Positions 40,766-54,415 of a stretch of 64,000 nucleotides of DNA are shown here, in pieces; positions within the stretch are counted from its first letter, which is position 1, and every line of letters begins with the position of its first letter. Under the pieces are notes generated by a model. That model did not search any database. It was not told where the DNA came from and worked only from the letters and a program-made list of their open reading frames with translations. The stretch is from Alphaproteobacteria bacterium. GTDB taxonomy: Bacteria; Pseudomonadota; Alphaproteobacteria; Micropepsales; Micropepsaceae. A program made the position numbers and the translations under genes. The stretch covers positions 1 through 64,000 of the forward strand of contig JAFKFG010000013.1 in NCBI GenBank assembly GCA_017307355.1. Reading direction: 5' to 3'.

Positions 40766-41320
40766 GTGGCGACCGAAAAGGCTCACGAAACCGGACTGGC
40801 GGGCCGCTATGCCAATGCGGTGTTCGAACTGGCCCAGGAACAGGGCGTGGTGGATGCGGTTGCGGCCGATTTCGCGACCCTGAAAACCGCCATGGCGGCC
40901 AGCACCGACTTCAAGCGGCTGATCAAATCGCCCCTGTTCGGGCATGAGGATCAGGCCCGCGCCTTGAAGCCCATCCTGGAGCAGATGCGGGTCCATCCCC
41001 TCACCATGAAATTCCTGCTCACCATGACGGGCAAGCGCCGGCTGTTCGCGCTGGACGCGGTGATCGCGGCCTATGACCGGCTGGTGGCGCGCCTCAAGGG
41101 CGAAGTCCAGGCCCAGGTGATTTCCGCCCATGCCCTCAGCGCCGCCCAGACCGCGGAACTGAAATCCGTTCTGAAAGCCAAGCTCGGCCGCGAGCCGCGC
41201 CTGGACACCAGCGTCGATCCCACCCTGCTTGGCGGCCTGGTCGTCAAGGTGGGCTCGCGCATGATCGATTCGTCAATTCGCACCAAGCTGGCCGGTATCC
41301 GCGCCGCCATGAGAGGGTGA
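40766..41320 (+). CDS. atpH: ATP synthase F1 delta subunit
   Basis: 184 residues. The N-terminal helical domain (GLAGRYANAVFELAQEQG) binds alpha-subunit tips. The C-terminal VDPTLLGGLVVKVGSRMIDSSIRTKL is the conserved delta/OSCP end. I chose GTG 40766 (giving VATEKAHE, as in relatives) with GAGG five bases upstream; GTG 40760 is in frame. First gene of the F1 operon; the F0 genes are not in this window, as is usual for alphaproteobacteria. Confidence 0.94.
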   Translation: MATEKAHETGLAGRYANAVFELAQEQGVVDAVAADFATLKTAMAASTDFKRLIKSPLFGHEDQARALKPILEQMRVHPLTMKFLLTMTGKRRLFALDAVIAAYDRLVARLKGEVQAQVISAHALSAAQTAELKSVLKAKLGREPRLDTSVDPTLLGGLVVKVGSRMIDSSIRTKLAGIRAAMRG

Positions 41321-41326
41321 GGAACG

Positions 41327-41432
41327 GTCGGCGAAGCCGACGAAATGGTCCAGTGGACCATTTCGAGTGACAAACGCCCGAGCATAAGCGAGGGCAGGAA
41401 TTAAATAAGCCTCCTCACCAGGTCTGGTGAGG
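41327..41432 (+). other. Cluster of three stem-loops between atpH and atpA
   Basis: Three near-perfect hairpins lie in 106 bases. 41327-41341: GTCGGC-GAA-GCCGAC. 41341-41365: CGAAATGGTCC-AGT-GGACCATTTCG, an 11-base perfect stem. 41413-41432: CCTCACCA-GGTC-TGGTGAGG. Between the second and third is a looser GCCC/GGGC pairing. None is followed by a T run. They end 29 bases before the atpA start. Likely roles are mRNA processing or differential expression of alpha over delta. Confidence 0.75.
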
Positions 41433-41461
41433 CAACTGAATACGAATGAAGGAACCGAAGC

Positions 41462-42997
<1,536 letters not shown>

Positions 42998-43009
42998 AGG
43001 ATCCCGGTA

Positions 43010-43870
43010 ATGGCTTCCGTCAAGGAAATGCGCACACGGATCGGAAGCGTGAAGTCCACGCAGAAGATCACCAAGGCGCTGCAAATGGTGGCGGCGGCCA
43101 AGCTCCGCCGCGCCCAGCAGGCCGCCGAAGCCGCGCGCCCTTACGCCCAGGGCATGGCCAATGTCATCGCCAATCTGGCGGCGGGCGTTTCTGGCCCCTC
43201 CGCGCCGCTGCTTCTGGCGGGCACGGGCTCGGACAAGCGGCATCTGATCATCGTCGCGACCTCGGATCGCGGCCTGGCCGGCGGATTCAGTTCGGGCATC
43301 ATCCGCGCCGCGCGCGAGAAGATCTCGACCCTGGTCGCCGAAGGCAAGGACGTGAAGATCATCGCCATCGGCCGCAAGGCCCGCGATGGCCTGCGTCGCG
43401 CCTGGGGCAACCGGATGATCGAGACGTTCGAGGTCGGACTGAAGTCGCCCAACTTCGCCCTGGTCAAGCCGATCGCGCAACACGTTCTGGACGCCTATAC
43501 GAACGGCGAGTTCGATGTGGTCACGTTGGTCTATTCCTCCTTCAAGTCGGTGGTGACGCAGACCCCGACCGTGCGCCAGCTGATCCCGGCGGTGGTGGAA
43601 AAGAATGCCGGCACCGCGTTCTACGATTACGAGCCGGACGAAGACACGATCCTGGCGGCGCTTCTGCCCCAGAACATCTCCGTCCAGCTTCTGTCCGCCA
43701 TGCTGGACAATCAGGCCGGCTTCTTCGCCTCGCAGATGACGGCGATGGACAACGCCACCCGCAATGCGGGCGATCTGATCAACGCCCTTACCATTCAAAT
43801 GAACCGTACCCGCCAGGCGCAAATCACCAAGGAGCTGATCGAAATCATCTCCGGCGCCGCCGCCGTCTAA
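43010..43870 (+). CDS. atpG: ATP synthase F1 gamma subunit
   Basis: 286 residues. The two long coiled-coil helices of the central shaft are seen at the N-terminus ([20 protein letters not shown]) and C-terminus ([34 protein letters not shown]). The Rossmann-like middle includes [20 protein letters not shown] lies upstream. It sits 12 bases after atpA. Confidence 0.97.
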   Translation: MASVKEMRTRIGSVKSTQKITKALQMVAAAKLRRAQQAAEAARPYAQGMANVIANLAAGVSGPSAPLLLAGTGSDKRHLIIVATSDRGLAGGFSSGIIRAAREKISTLVAEGKDVKIIAIGRKARDGLRRAWGNRMIETFEVGLKSPNFALVKPIAQHVLDAYTNGEFDVVTLVYSSFKSVVTQTPTVRQLIPAVVEKNAGTAFYDYEPDEDTILAALLPQNISVQLLSAMLDNQAGFFASQMTAMDNATRNAGDLINALTIQMNRTRQAQITKELIEIISGAAAV

Positions 43871-45349
<1,479 letters not shown>

Positions 45350-45355
45350 AGCAAC

Positions 45356-45751
45356 ATGGCTGACAAGATCCTCTTCGAACTGGTCTCGCCGGAGAAGCTT
45401 TTGCTCTCCAAGGCGGTGGACATGGTCACGGTGCCGGGCACCGAAGGCTATATGGGCGTGATGGCGGGCCATTCGCCTCTCGTTTCCACCTTGCGCGCCG
45501 GCATGATCGACATGAAGGACGAAGGCGTGGACACGCGCTTCTTCATCCGCGGCGGCTTTGCCGAGATCAATCCGAACAAAGTCACGGTGCTGGCGGAAGA
45601 AGCCATCCCAATGAGCGAAATGGATCTGGCCATTCTGGACCAGCGCATCGCCGACGCCCAGGAAGACGAGATCGCCGCCAAGACCGATGCCGATCGCGCT
45701 CGCGCGGCACAGATGATCGACGACCTGAAGCTTGTGAGAGCCGCGTTCTAA
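45356..45751 (+). CDS. atpC: ATP synthase F1 epsilon subunit
   Basis: 131 residues. The N-terminal beta sandwich (LVSPEKLLLSKAVDMVTVPGTEGYMGVMAGHSPLVSTL) is typical. The C-terminal helices (DQRIADAQEDEIAAKTDADRARAAQMIDDLK) regulate rotation. It starts six bases after atpD and closes the operon. Confidence 0.96.
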   Translation: MADKILFELVSPEKLLLSKAVDMVTVPGTEGYMGVMAGHSPLVSTLRAGMIDMKDEGVDTRFFIRGGFAEINPNKVTVLAEEAIPMSEMDLAILDQRIADAQEDEIAAKTDADRARAAQMIDDLKLVRAAF

Positions 45752-45856
45752 GCGTATAAGCCAACCGCCTATAACGCTGTAAACATTTGGCCCGGCTTAT
45801 GGCAGGGCAGCCAAACTTGCTATAAGCCGTTCCACCTGTTGGGGAATGAAGAAGCC

Positions 45857-46708
45857 ATGACGGCGCAGCCCGTCTATCACCAAGGCTGGAAGCTCGAAGA
45901 CGTCCGCTGGGACGCATTCGATCCGGCCGCCGTTGACCCGACTCTGCTGGCGGCGATCAAGGCGGCCGCCTTGGTGGAGTATAATGCTCCGGATTATGTC
46001 ACCTATTTGAAGCGGGTGTTTCGCGACGCCGGTTCCCGTACCCTTGGCGATATCGAGCGTTGGGGCGCGGAAGAGAGCCAGCACGGCCGCGCGCTGGGCC
46101 GCTGGGCTGAGACCGCGGATCCCCAATTCAGCCTGGAGGACGCCTTCGCCCGTTTCCGCAAGGGCTACAGCCCCGCCCATTTCAACGACCTGGACGCCGA
46201 AGGCTCGGTTCGCGGTTCCCGCCGGGCCGAGATGGTGGCCCGTTGCGTGGTCGAAAGCGGCACCTCGTCCTATTACTCGGCCATCCGGGATGCCACGGAC
46301 GAACCCGTCCTGAAGGAAATTGCCGGCCGCATCGCCGCCGACGAATACAGGCATTACAAACTCTTCTACGACACCCTTCACAGACAGGATGAGCCGGAAA
46401 TGTCCTTCTGGCGCAAGCTGTGGGTGGCGGTGACCCGCGTGCGCGAAAGCGACGATGACGAGCTGGCCTATGCCTATTACTGCGCCAATGTCCCGGCGGA
46501 CCAGGAAGCCGCCAGGCCCTATGACCGGGCCACCTATTCCCGCCTCGCCGCCCGCACCGGCATGACCATCTATCGCCGCCAGCACATCCAGCGGCTGGTG
46601 CAAATGGTGGCCAAGGTGGTGGGCGCCAATCCGCATGGCCTCCTGGCCAATTGGGGTGGCGCGCTGTTGTGGCGGGTGATGCAGCGCAAGGCCGCTTCCG
46701 CAGCTTAA
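45857..46708 (+). CDS. Ferritin-like diiron-domain protein
   Basis: 283 residues from ATG 45857. Two E-x-x-H type pairs on long helices, GAEESQHGR (about 72) and AADEYRHYKLF (about 165), plus acidic residues in ALVEYNAPDY and CVVESGTSSYYS, give the four-helix diiron pattern of ferritin-like/rubrerythrin-like oxygenases. A basic C-terminal region (RRQHIQRLVQMVAKVVG) may touch membrane. Possible activity is an acyl-desaturase-like or iron-oxidising reaction. It follows the ATP synthase operon by 105 bases. Exact function unknown. Confidence 0.75.
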   Translation: MTAQPVYHQGWKLEDVRWDAFDPAAVDPTLLAAIKAAALVEYNAPDYVTYLKRVFRDAGSRTLGDIERWGAEESQHGRALGRWAETADPQFSLEDAFARFRKGYSPAHFNDLDAEGSVRGSRRAEMVARCVVESGTSSYYSAIRDATDEPVLKEIAGRIAADEYRHYKLFYDTLHRQDEPEMSFWRKLWVAVTRVRESDDDELAYAYYCANVPADQEAARPYDRATYSRLAARTGMTIYRRQHIQRLVQMVAKVVGANPHGLLANWGGALLWRVMQRKAASAA

Positions 46709-46836
46709 CAGTCTTTTTTGTCTATTCGCACTCAGCTTGAGCGCGAGGAATTTTTGACACTGAGCAGGAGCACGCGCGGAGCGGGCGAATGCCCGTGAAC
46801 ACGCGCGACGAACTCAGGGACAAAAAGACCCGCACG

Positions 46837-47631
46837 TCACGTTTTACGTTTCACCATCATCTGCTTGATCTCGCCGATCGCCTGGGCGGGATTGAGACCC
46901 TTCGGGCAGGTCTGGGTGCAATTCATGATGGTGTGGCAGCGATAGAGACGGAACGGATCTTCCAAGCCGTCCAGCCGCTCGCCCGTTTCCTCGTCCCGGC
47001 TATCCACCAGCCAGCGGTAGGATTGCAGCAGGGCTGCCGGGCCCAGATAGCGCTCGGAATTCCACCAATAGCTGGGGCACGCGGTCGAGCAGCAGGCGCA
47101 GAGGATGCATTCATAAAGCCCGTCCAGCTTGGCGCGGTCTTCGGGCGACTGCTTCCATTCCTTTTCCGGCTCGGCCGTCTTGGTCTTCAGGAACGGCTCG
47201 ATCGAGGAATATTGGGCATAGAAATTGGTGAGGTCGGGCACCAGATCCTTGACCACCGGCATGTGCGGCAAAGGATAGATCGCGACCGCTCCGGAGCAAT
47301 CGCTGATCGCCTTGGTGCAGGCCAGCGTGTTTCCGCCCTGGATGTTCATGGCGCAGGATCCGCATACCCCTTCGCGGCAGGAGCGGCGGAAGGACAGAGT
47401 GGGATCGATCTCGTTCTTGATCTTGATCAGCGCGTCCAGGACCATCGGGCCGCAGCTGTCCAAGTCGACCGTATAGGTGTCCACCACCGGATTGGCGCCA
47501 GTGTCTGGATCGTAGCGGTAGACTTTGAACTCCTTGGAGCGCTTCGGCTTCTTGCCGTTGGCGGCGGTCTCTGCCGGCCAGACCTTGCCCTTCTTGACCG
47601 TCGAGTTTTTGGGCAATGTCAACTGAACCAT
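46837..47631 (-). CDS. sdhB: Succinate dehydrogenase iron-sulfur subunit
   Basis: 264 residues. The 2Fe-2S ligands C85, C90, C93 and C105 lie in [10 protein letters not shown] and LACTK. The 4Fe-4S/3Fe-4S cluster motifs are [17 protein letters not shown] and [16 protein letters not shown] 47631 has AGGAG upstream, which excludes longer frames. Complex II subunit of the inner membrane. In most alphaproteobacteria sdhB follows sdhA; here it is alone, on the opposite strand and 4 kb from sdhC. Confidence 0.97.
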   Translation of the reverse strand: MVQLTLPKNSTVKKGKVWPAETAANGKKPKRSKEFKVYRYDPDTGANPVVDTYTVDLDSCGPMVLDALIKIKNEIDPTLSFRRSCREGVCGSCAMNIQGGNTLACTKAISDCSGAVAIYPLPHMPVVKDLVPDLTNFYAQYSSIEPFLKTKTAEPEKEWKQSPEDRAKLDGLYECILCACCSTACPSYWWNSERYLGPAALLQSYRWLVDSRDEETGERLDGLEDPFRLYRCHTIMNCTQTCPKGLNPAQAIGEIKQMMVKRKT

Positions 47632-47809
47632 AAAACGCTCCTGAGACACGTGATTTGCCCATTTTGCACGGCTATATTGCGCCGCGCAATTCCTATCCCG
47701 AACACGGGCTTTCCTCCCCCCGCATGGCGACGCCATTGGCGGGGGAGTTCGGTAGCGACAGCGTACCGAACGTCTCTGAGCGCTTGCGCGAAAGAGCCAG
47801 ATGGGGGCA

Positions 47810-49513
47810 TCAAACAACTATCTGCTCGAACACCCAGGCAGTCTCGACCGGGGTGTCGCGCACCTGCCCTGTGACCACCAGCTGCTCGGTCCGCCGCACC
47901 GTGTCGCCGCCCAGATAGACGCTTTCCTCGACCGTCAACTCCCCGCCCCCGGCGCGAAAGCGCCAGCCTTCCCCGTTGGAGAGCTTGAGCAGGATGCCGC
48001 CGCCTTCCAGCTGCGAGATCCGCACATCCGGATGGATATGAAAGCGCAGGGCGAAGATCAGCGCGCTGCCCCGGGTGGTCACCGGCAGGATGCGGTCGGC
48101 GCCGGTCACCATTTGGCCCTGGGGCGACAGGGTGACCTTGCGCTCATGCCGGAGGCCCAGCTCCGGCACATAGGCGTCATGGCTGGCTTCCACGGTCCAG
48201 CCCAGCGCGGTTTCGCTCCGCCGGGTCAAAGGCCGCTGGGGGCCGCCCGTCAGCCGGGGGCCCAGGAGATCGCGCGCCAGCCCCGGCGGCAGGATCTGGG
48301 CGCTGGATTTGTCCGCCAAGGTCAAGGTGGAATGGGCCGCCGTGACCCGCAGCGCCGCGTCCCAGCCGCGCTGGTTCTTGCCACTGTCGCCGCAATTGAC
48401 CACCAGCCGGTGCGTTCCCGAACTCATTTCCAATCCCAGGAAGCCGGCATGCGACCGGTTCGCAAAAACGCCTTCGGGCACGCGGCCGCAATCGATCAGG
48501 ATCTGGTTGCGCCCCGCTGCCAGGCGCTGATAACCGGAATGACGCGCGTGACCGAAAGGCTGGCCGCGCACCTCGTCGCGGGACAGGAGGTTCGCGATCA
48601 TGCGCGGATTGCCTTCCTGGCCGCCCTGAAACAGCGCCAGGGCGCCATCGCCGTGACGGAAGAAGCGCAGCATCGGAGCCATGCGGTCGCGCGCATTGCG
48701 CAAGCCATGGGGCGGCTCCAGATCGGCCGCCATCAACGCATCCATCACCATGGTGAGGAGGTGATAGGCCTGCAGCAGGTCTTCGGGCGAGCGGCCGGCA
48801 TGGCCGCCGTCGGGCAGGATTTGCCGTTCGATCTCGATTTCAAGCCGCTCCAAGCCCGATGCCAGACGCGCAGGACTGTCGTCCATGCAGATGCCGGACA
48901 AGGCCAGCGCCGCCGCCGCGTCCAGCCGGGGCATGCCGTCGGGCGCTTCGGCGCAGATCCGTTCCAGCATCCGGGCCTGTTCGCGCAAGCTGACGAAAAG
49001 CCGGGAACGCCACATCATGTCGGAATTGGAGATCACCGGACGGCTGTGGCAGAAGATCGTGATCAGGCGCCGTCCCATCACATGCGGCGACCAGGCCGGT
49101 TCCGAATAGCGCCCGTGCCGCTTGATCCATTGCTCGATCAGATCGACGGCAAGCCGGCGTGCCGCCTCGCCGCCCGCCGACGACAAGGATGCCAGCCAGG
49201 AAAAATCGTGCAGCGCTTCCGCCCATGCCAGTGACGGCGCCGGCATGTCGAACACCGAGCGGCCATCCGGCACCTCGACGCTATCGCCCGCGAAACGAAA
49301 CCGCCCGCGCAACAAGGCATCCGCGTCTTCCAGGCGGCGCGGCTGAAAATCCTGCGGATGAAATGCGATGTGATCGGCCAAAGGCCCGCGCAGCAAGCGG
49401 CGGTAAAACCAGTTGCGCCGCATCCAGACCCGGAGCGGCGCCAAGACCTGCCAGCCCAGGGCCTTGATCATCTCCGGCAGCAGGTTCAGGGGAACCGCCG
49501 CGCGCATCGTCAT
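47810..49513 (-). CDS. Heparinase II/III-family protein
   Basis: 567 residues. An N-terminal (alpha/alpha) toroid-like helical region includes [24 protein letters not shown]-terminal beta-sandwich domain begins about residue 320 with [34 protein letters not shown] and [14 protein letters not shown], the family signature region. Polysaccharide lyase relatives act on heparin or alginate, but alphaproteobacterial members next to rpe have no proven substrate. No signal peptide is evident. Its ATG overlaps the rpe stop (ATGA). Confidence 0.85.
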   Translation of the reverse strand: MTMRAAVPLNLLPEMIKALGWQVLAPLRVWMRRNWFYRRLLRGPLADHIAFHPQDFQPRRLEDADALLRGRFRFAGDSVEVPDGRSVFDMPAPSLAWAEALHDFSWLASLSSAGGEAARRLAVDLIEQWIKRHGRYSEPAWSPHVMGRRLITIFCHSRPVISNSDMMWRSRLFVSLREQARMLERICAEAPDGMPRLDAAAALALSGICMDDSPARLASGLERLEIEIERQILPDGGHAGRSPEDLLQAYHLLTMVMDALMAADLEPPHGLRNARDRMAPMLRFFRHGDGALALFQGGQEGNPRMIANLLSRDEVRGQPFGHARHSGYQRLAAGRNQILIDCGRVPEGVFANRSHAGFLGLEMSSGTHRLVVNCGDSGKNQRGWDAALRVTAAHSTLTLADKSSAQILPPGLARDLLGPRLTGGPQRPLTRRSETALGWTVEASHDAYVPELGLRHERKVTLSPQGQMVTGADRILPVTTRGSALIFALRFHIHPDVRISQLEGGGILLKLSNGEGWRFRAGGGELTVEESVYLGGDTVRRTEQLVVTGQVRDTPVETAWVFEQIVV

Positions 49514-50169
49514 GTCCTGAGGGCGGCGATATTGGCGGCATAGCGCGACGGTCCGCCTTGGAACACGGCGGTGCCGGCCACCAGCGTGTCGGCGCCCGCG
49601 GCGACAGCGCGCCGCGCCGTTTCGGGGGTGATCCCGCCATCCACTTCCAGCGCGATGTTCCGGCCGGTCGCGTCGATGCGTTTGCGCGCCGCCTCGATTT
49701 TGCCGATCTGGCTTTCGATGAAGCTCTGGCCGCCGAATCCGGGATTGACCGTCATGATCAGGATCAGGTCCACCAGATCCATCAGATTGTCGATGGCTTC
49801 GATGGGCGTGCCGGGATTGAGCACCACGCCGGCCTTTTTGCCCAGCTTGCGGATATGCTGAAGGGTGCGGTGAATATGAGGCCCCGCTTCCGGATGCACG
49901 GTGAGCCCGTCGGCGCCCGCTTCCGCGAAGGCATCGAGATAAGGATCGACCGGCGAAATCATCAGATGAACATCGAACGGCTTCTTGGCATGGGGCCGCA
50001 GTGCCTTCACCACCATGGGACCGATGGTGATGTTGGGCACGAAATGTCCATCCATCACATCGATGTGGATGAGGTCCGCCCCAGCCGCTTCGATGGCCTC
50101 GATTTCGGCGCCCAGCCGCGAGAAATCCGCCGACAGGATCGATGGCGCAATCTTGATCTGACGGGGCAT
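49510..50169 (-). CDS. rpe: Ribulose-phosphate 3-epimerase
   Basis: 219 residues, a TIM barrel. IAPSILSADFSRLG, HIDVMDGHFVPNITIGP, VHLMISPVDPYLDAF, TVNPGFGGQSFIE and LEVDGGITPETA hold the metal-binding His/Asp and phosphate-binding loops. It interconverts ribulose-5-P and xylulose-5-P. The start at 50169 (MPRQIKIAPS) is the family start. It is coupled to the heparinase-like gene. Confidence 0.96.
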   Translation of the reverse strand: MPRQIKIAPSILSADFSRLGAEIEAIEAAGADLIHIDVMDGHFVPNITIGPMVVKALRPHAKKPFDVHLMISPVDPYLDAFAEAGADGLTVHPEAGPHIHRTLQHIRKLGKKAGVVLNPGTPIEAIDNLMDLVDLILIMTVNPGFGGQSFIESQIGKIEAARKRIDATGRNIALEVDGGITPETARRAVAAGADTLVAGTAVFQGGPSRYAANIAALRT

Positions 50170-50191
50170 GGCAAGGCCTTTCTGCAAAGGC

Positions 50192-51526
50192 CTAAGTGCC
50201 GGATTCCTCATGGGGCCGCAAGACGCCGGGATTTCGCATGCGCGCCAGTATCAGGACCAGCCCCGGCAGCCAGATCACCCGCGATTGATACCGGTCATGG
50301 GGATTGGAAAAGGTTCCGCAAATGATGGCATTGCCGATCAGCGCGGTCAGCACCAGCCCCGGCAAGGCGGCCTCGCTCCAATCCCGGCGAATCAGCGCGC
50401 GTTGCAGCAGCAGCAACAGGCCCAGGAGCGAGAACATCCCCACCGTGACATGGATCATGTTGAGGGCGGCAAACCGCAATCGGCCCTGTTGCTGGCGGGC
50501 CGCCAGATATTCGGGAAGCTGTTCGGGGGCCATTTTTTCGAAATCCGGCTTCAGCACCCATTCCTGCGACTCGATGCCGTCGCCGGTCTTGAAGGCGAAG
50601 AATTGCCGGGCCGAGGCGCGCACCGCGGCCCTCACCTGCAAAAACGGATAGCGGCGGATGCTGTCGGCGATGATGCGGTTTTCCTCGGTATGGTCGCCGC
50701 GAAAACCGCCTCGGGTCCGGAACAGGCTGTCCGGCGCCCACAGCCAGGCATCGGCGCGGGTCTTGAGGCGATGCCTGAAGGCGCAAAGCCGGTAGCCGGA
50801 TTGCGGACATGTCTCGTCCAGAAGCCGCTTGACGATACCGTCCTGCATCAGCCGCGCGAACACGAACACCGAACCGGAACGGGTGAGAAACACTTGCCGG
50901 GTGAGGACGTAATTGCTGGTGAAAATCAGGCTTAAGGCGAAAAGAAGCGCGCCGCCTGCCGGCAGAATTTTACGCACCAGAGACGGACGCACGAACCGCA
51001 AACCGATGCCGACCACCAGCAATCCGCTCATCAATCCCAGATGCGAGGGATGGCAGGCGACCGCCAGCCCGGTGACGATGGCGATGAAGAACATGCGCCG
51101 GCGTCCCAGGACGGCGGTCCGGAACAGCAGAAGATAGGCGCCCAGCACCACCAGGGCGGTCATGCAGTCGGGCTCGACCTGGCCGGTATACCAGCCGATG
51201 CCGGTCATCAGCATCAGCACCAGCCCGATGCCGACCAGCCCTTTCAGCGACAATCCGGGCACTTCGATGCGGGCGGTCTCGGCGATCAGCCAGGCGGTCA
51301 AGCCCGCCTGCAGAATCACCACCGGCCAGAGGCTGTAGGCAGCGCCGGTGACAAGCAGCAGGAGCGAATAGACGGGCGAGCGCTCGGCCAGGAAGACGCC
51401 CTCCAGGCCTTCCGCCAGGTAGCCGCCGGTGTCGTAGAAGACCAGCGGGAAGCCATTCCACAGGGCGATGGCGAGAAACAGGCCGGTCAGAATGGCCACG
51501 CCCAGCGCAAACCGTGCCCCGCGCAT
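50192..51526 (-). CDS. Polytopic membrane protein, unknown function
   Basis: 444 residues with about ten membrane helices, for example LGVAILTGLFLAIALWNG and LVGIGLVLMLMTGIGWY. A large soluble loop holds CPQSGYRLCAFRHRL and WAPDSLFRTRGG. The topology and the acidic DTGGYLAEGLEG loop after the first helix resemble GT-C glycosyltransferases, which use lipid-linked sugar donors, but no definite family is recognised. The 22-base gap to rpe suggests one operon: membrane protein, rpe, heparinase. Confidence 0.65.
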   Translation of the reverse strand: MRGARFALGVAILTGLFLAIALWNGFPLVFYDTGGYLAEGLEGVFLAERSPVYSLLLLVTGAAYSLWPVVILQAGLTAWLIAETARIEVPGLSLKGLVGIGLVLMLMTGIGWYTGQVEPDCMTALVVLGAYLLLFRTAVLGRRRMFFIAIVTGLAVACHPSHLGLMSGLLVVGIGLRFVRPSLVRKILPAGGALLFALSLIFTSNYVLTRQVFLTRSGSVFVFARLMQDGIVKRLLDETCPQSGYRLCAFRHRLKTRADAWLWAPDSLFRTRGGFRGDHTEENRIIADSIRRYPFLQVRAAVRASARQFFAFKTGDGIESQEWVLKPDFEKMAPEQLPEYLAARQQQGRLRFAALNMIHVTVGMFSLLGLLLLLQRALIRRDWSEAALPGLVLTALIGNAIICGTFSNPHDRYQSRVIWLPGLVLILARMRNPGVLRPHEESGT

Positions 51527-51708
51527 CGGTTTGCGCCTGTCGCCTGCCCCGACGGATCCGGTCTGCCCCACGGGGCGCGACAATGCCGCAAAGCGCCCGC
51601 CCGTGCGACAGCAAAAACCGGTGAAAATTGGGCATTCTGTGCGGTTGACTAACGGGGCTTCGCCCCTAAACTCCGCCCGGTTCGCAAAGCAGCATTTTCG
51701 AGGGTTTG

Positions 51709-52128
51709 ATGGCGGATCATCCGCAAAGACCGGGCCATGAACGCCCCCTCTCCCCCCATTTGAGCATCTATCGCTGGCAAGTGACCATGCTGGCCTCGAT
51801 CACCCACCGGGCGACCGGCATCGCGTTGGCGGTCGGCACATTGGTGCTGGCCTGGTGGCTGGTCTCTGTCTCCAACGGGCCGGAAGGGTATGAGAGCTTC
51901 ATGTCGGTGGCGACCACGCCGATCGGCTTGGTCACTCTGTTCGGTTTTGCCTGGTCGCTGTCCTTCCACATGCTGAACGGCATCCGCCATCTGGCCTGGG
52001 ACATGGGCTATGGCTTCAACAAGGTGACGGCCACCCAGACCGGATCGCTGGTCTATGTCCTGTCGCTGGTGTTCGCGGTGGGCGTTTTCGCGTTCGTCTG
52101 GACCGGGCATGCGGGGTATCTGCAATGA
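51709..52128 (+). CDS. sdhC: Succinate dehydrogenase cytochrome b556 subunit
   Basis: 139 residues. RPLSPHLSIYRWQVTMLASITHRATGIAL is the signature of SdhC, with the quinone-site Ser/Arg. Three membrane helices follow. The haem-ligand His is in SLSFHMLNGIRHL. ATG 51709 follows an in-frame TTG. A small hairpin, GGGGC-TTC-GCCCC (51654-51666), lies in its leader. Confidence 0.95.
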   Translation: MADHPQRPGHERPLSPHLSIYRWQVTMLASITHRATGIALAVGTLVLAWWLVSVSNGPEGYESFMSVATTPIGLVTLFGFAWSLSFHMLNGIRHLAWDMGYGFNKVTATQTGSLVYVLSLVFAVGVFAFVWTGHAGYLQ

Positions 52129-52508
52129 GTTCTCTGCAAACCCCCTTGCGCAAAGTCGAAGGACTGGGCGTGTCGCATTCGGGCACCGGGCATTTCTGGC
52201 GTCAGCGCATCACCGCGGTGGCGCTGGTGCCGCTGGGCTTGTGGTTCACCTATGCGATCCTGGGCCTGGTCGGCACCAACGAAGTGGCGATCCTGAGTTT
52301 TCTGGCGCATCCCTGGAATGCGCTGCTGATGGCCGCTTTTGCCGCGACCATGCTGTATCACATGTCCTTGGGGCTGCAGACGGTGGTGGACGACTATATT
52401 CACGGCACCGGCATGAAGATCTTTTGCCTGCTGCTGATCCGCTTCGTGATGATCGCCACCACGGTCACTTGCATTTTTGCCCTGATCCGCATCGCCGCTT
52501 CGACCTGA
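52125..52508 (+). CDS. sdhD: Succinate dehydrogenase membrane anchor subunit
   Basis: 127 residues with three helices. SGTGHFWRQRITAVALVPLGLWF at the N-terminus and the haem/quinone region YHMSLGLQTVVDDYIHG identify SdhD. The start overlaps the sdhC stop by ATGA. It anchors the dehydrogenase to the inner membrane. Confidence 0.95.
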   Translation: MSSLQTPLRKVEGLGVSHSGTGHFWRQRITAVALVPLGLWFTYAILGLVGTNEVAILSFLAHPWNALLMAAFAATMLYHMSLGLQTVVDDYIHGTGMKIFCLLLIRFVMIATTVTCIFALIRIAAST

Positions 52509-52547
52509 TCGCCGTTTTGAATTCCATTTCCAAAATCAGAGACGTCC

Positions 52548-54335
52548 ATGCCCGCTTATGAAATCGTCGACCACACTTTTGACGTCGTTGTCGTGGGCGC
52601 CGGCGGCGCGGGGTTGCGCGCCACCCTGGAATGCGCCACCCAGGGCCTGAAGACTGCTTGCATCACCAAAGTGTTTCCCACCCGCAGCCACACGGTCGCG
52701 GCGCAGGGCGGTGTGGCCGCTTCGCTGGGCAATATGGGTCAGGACGATTGGCGCTGGCACATGTACGACACCGTCAAGGGATCGGACTGGCTGGGCGATC
52801 AGGATTCCATCGAATATCTGTGCCGCAATGCGCCCGAGGCGGTCTACGAATTGGAGCATTTCGGCATGCCCTTTTCGCGCACAGAAGACGGCAAGATCTA
52901 CCAGCGCGCCTTTGGCGGCATGACCAGCAATTACGGCCAGGGCATCGCACAGCGCACCTGCGCGGCGGCGGACCGCACCGGCCACGCCATGCTGCACACG
53001 CTGTACGGCCAATGCGTGAAGCAGGAAGTCAATTTCTTCATCGAATATTTTGCGCTCGACCTGATCATGGATGACGGCGCGATCCGGGGCGTGATGGCCT
53101 GGAATCTGGACGACGGCACCATTCACCGCTTCCGCGCCCATCGCGTGATCCTGGCGACCGGCGGCTATGGCCGCGCCTATTCGACCTGCACCGGCGCCCA
53201 TACCCAGACCGGCGACGGCAATGCGATGGTGCTGCGCGCGGGCCTGCCCCTGCAGGACATGGAATTCGTGCAATTCCATCCCACCGGCATTTTCGGCGCC
53301 GGCGTTCTGATCACCGAAGGCGTGCGCGGCGAAGGCGGCTATCTCACCAATTCGGAAGGCGAGCGTTTCATGGAACGCTATGCGCCCAACGCCAAGGATC
53401 TTGCCTCGCGCGACGTGGTCAGCCGCGCCATGACCATCGAAATCCGCGAAGGCCGCGGCGTGGGCCCGAACAAGGACCATATCCACCTGCACCTGTCGCA
53501 TCTGGACCCCAAGATCATTCACGAACGCCTGCCCGGCATTTCGGAATCGGCGCGCATCTTCGCGGGCGTGGACGTGACCAAGGAGCCGATCCCGGTGCTG
53601 CCGACGGTGCATTACAATATGGGGGGCATTCCTTGCGCCTATACCGGCGACGCCCTCACCCTGGCCAACGGCAATCCCGACACGGTGGTGCACGGCCTGA
53701 TGGCGGTGGGCGAAGCGGCTTGCGTTTCGGTGCATGGCGCCAACCGGCTGGGCTCCAATTCGCTGATCGATCTTGTGGTGTTCGGCAAGGCGGCGGGTTT
53801 GCAGGCGGCGAAGGAATTGCGCGGCAATGGCGGCCAGCCCGACCTGCCCCGGAATGCCGGCGACGCGGCCCTGGCCCGCTTCGATCACTTCCGTCACGCC
53901 AAGGGCAAAACACCCACCGCGATGCTGCGCAAGGCGATGCAGAAAGCGATGCAGGAAGATGCCGCCGTGTTCCGCACCGGCGAAAGCCTGGAACAGGGCA
54001 AGCGCCGCATCCAGGAGATTTATGCCCAGCGGAGCGATATCGGTGTCACCGACCGTTCGATGATCTGGAACACCGATCTGGTGGAGACGCTGGAATTCGA
54101 CAATCTGATTCAGCAAGCGGTCGTCACCATCGAAGGCGCCGCCAACCGCCAGGAAAGCCGTGGCGCGCATGCGCGAGAAGATTTCTCCCAGCGCGACGAC
54201 CAGAACTGGATGAAGCACACCTTGGCATGGCTCGATCCGGAGACGGGAAAGACCCGCATCGATTACCGGCCGGTGCACACCTACACCTTGACGCAGGACG
54301 TTCAGTATATCGCGCCCAAGGCGCGGATTTACTGA
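52548..54335 (+). CDS. sdhA: Succinate dehydrogenase flavoprotein subunit
   Basis: 595 residues. FAD-binding [17 protein letters not shown] (about 14-30), the flavinylated His in [17 protein letters not shown], substrate-binding QFHPTGIFG and [18 protein letters not shown], and the C-terminal four-helix region [18 protein letters not shown]. It oxidises succinate to fumarate. The operon ends here; sdhB does not follow. Confidence 0.98.
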   Translation: MPAYEIVDHTFDVVVVGAGGAGLRATLECATQGLKTACITKVFPTRSHTVAAQGGVAASLGNMGQDDWRWHMYDTVKGSDWLGDQDSIEYLCRNAPEAVYELEHFGMPFSRTEDGKIYQRAFGGMTSNYGQGIAQRTCAAADRTGHAMLHTLYGQCVKQEVNFFIEYFALDLIMDDGAIRGVMAWNLDDGTIHRFRAHRVILATGGYGRAYSTCTGAHTQTGDGNAMVLRAGLPLQDMEFVQFHPTGIFGAGVLITEGVRGEGGYLTNSEGERFMERYAPNAKDLASRDVVSRAMTIEIREGRGVGPNKDHIHLHLSHLDPKIIHERLPGISESARIFAGVDVTKEPIPVLPTVHYNMGGIPCAYTGDALTLANGNPDTVVHGLMAVGEAACVSVHGANRLGSNSLIDLVVFGKAAGLQAAKELRGNGGQPDLPRNAGDAALARFDHFRHAKGKTPTAMLRKAMQKAMQEDAAVFRTGESLEQGKRRIQEIYAQRSDIGVTDRSMIWNTDLVETLEFDNLIQQAVVTIEGAANRQESRGAHAREDFSQRDDQNWMKHTLAWLDPETGKTRIDYRPVHTYTLTQDVQYIAPKARIY

Positions 54336-54415
54336 TCTCTGCGGAGCAGCCGCCCGGGCGGGAACTTTTGTTTCTGCCGCCCGTTTGCACTTCCGGTATC
54401 GAATCCGGATGACCG

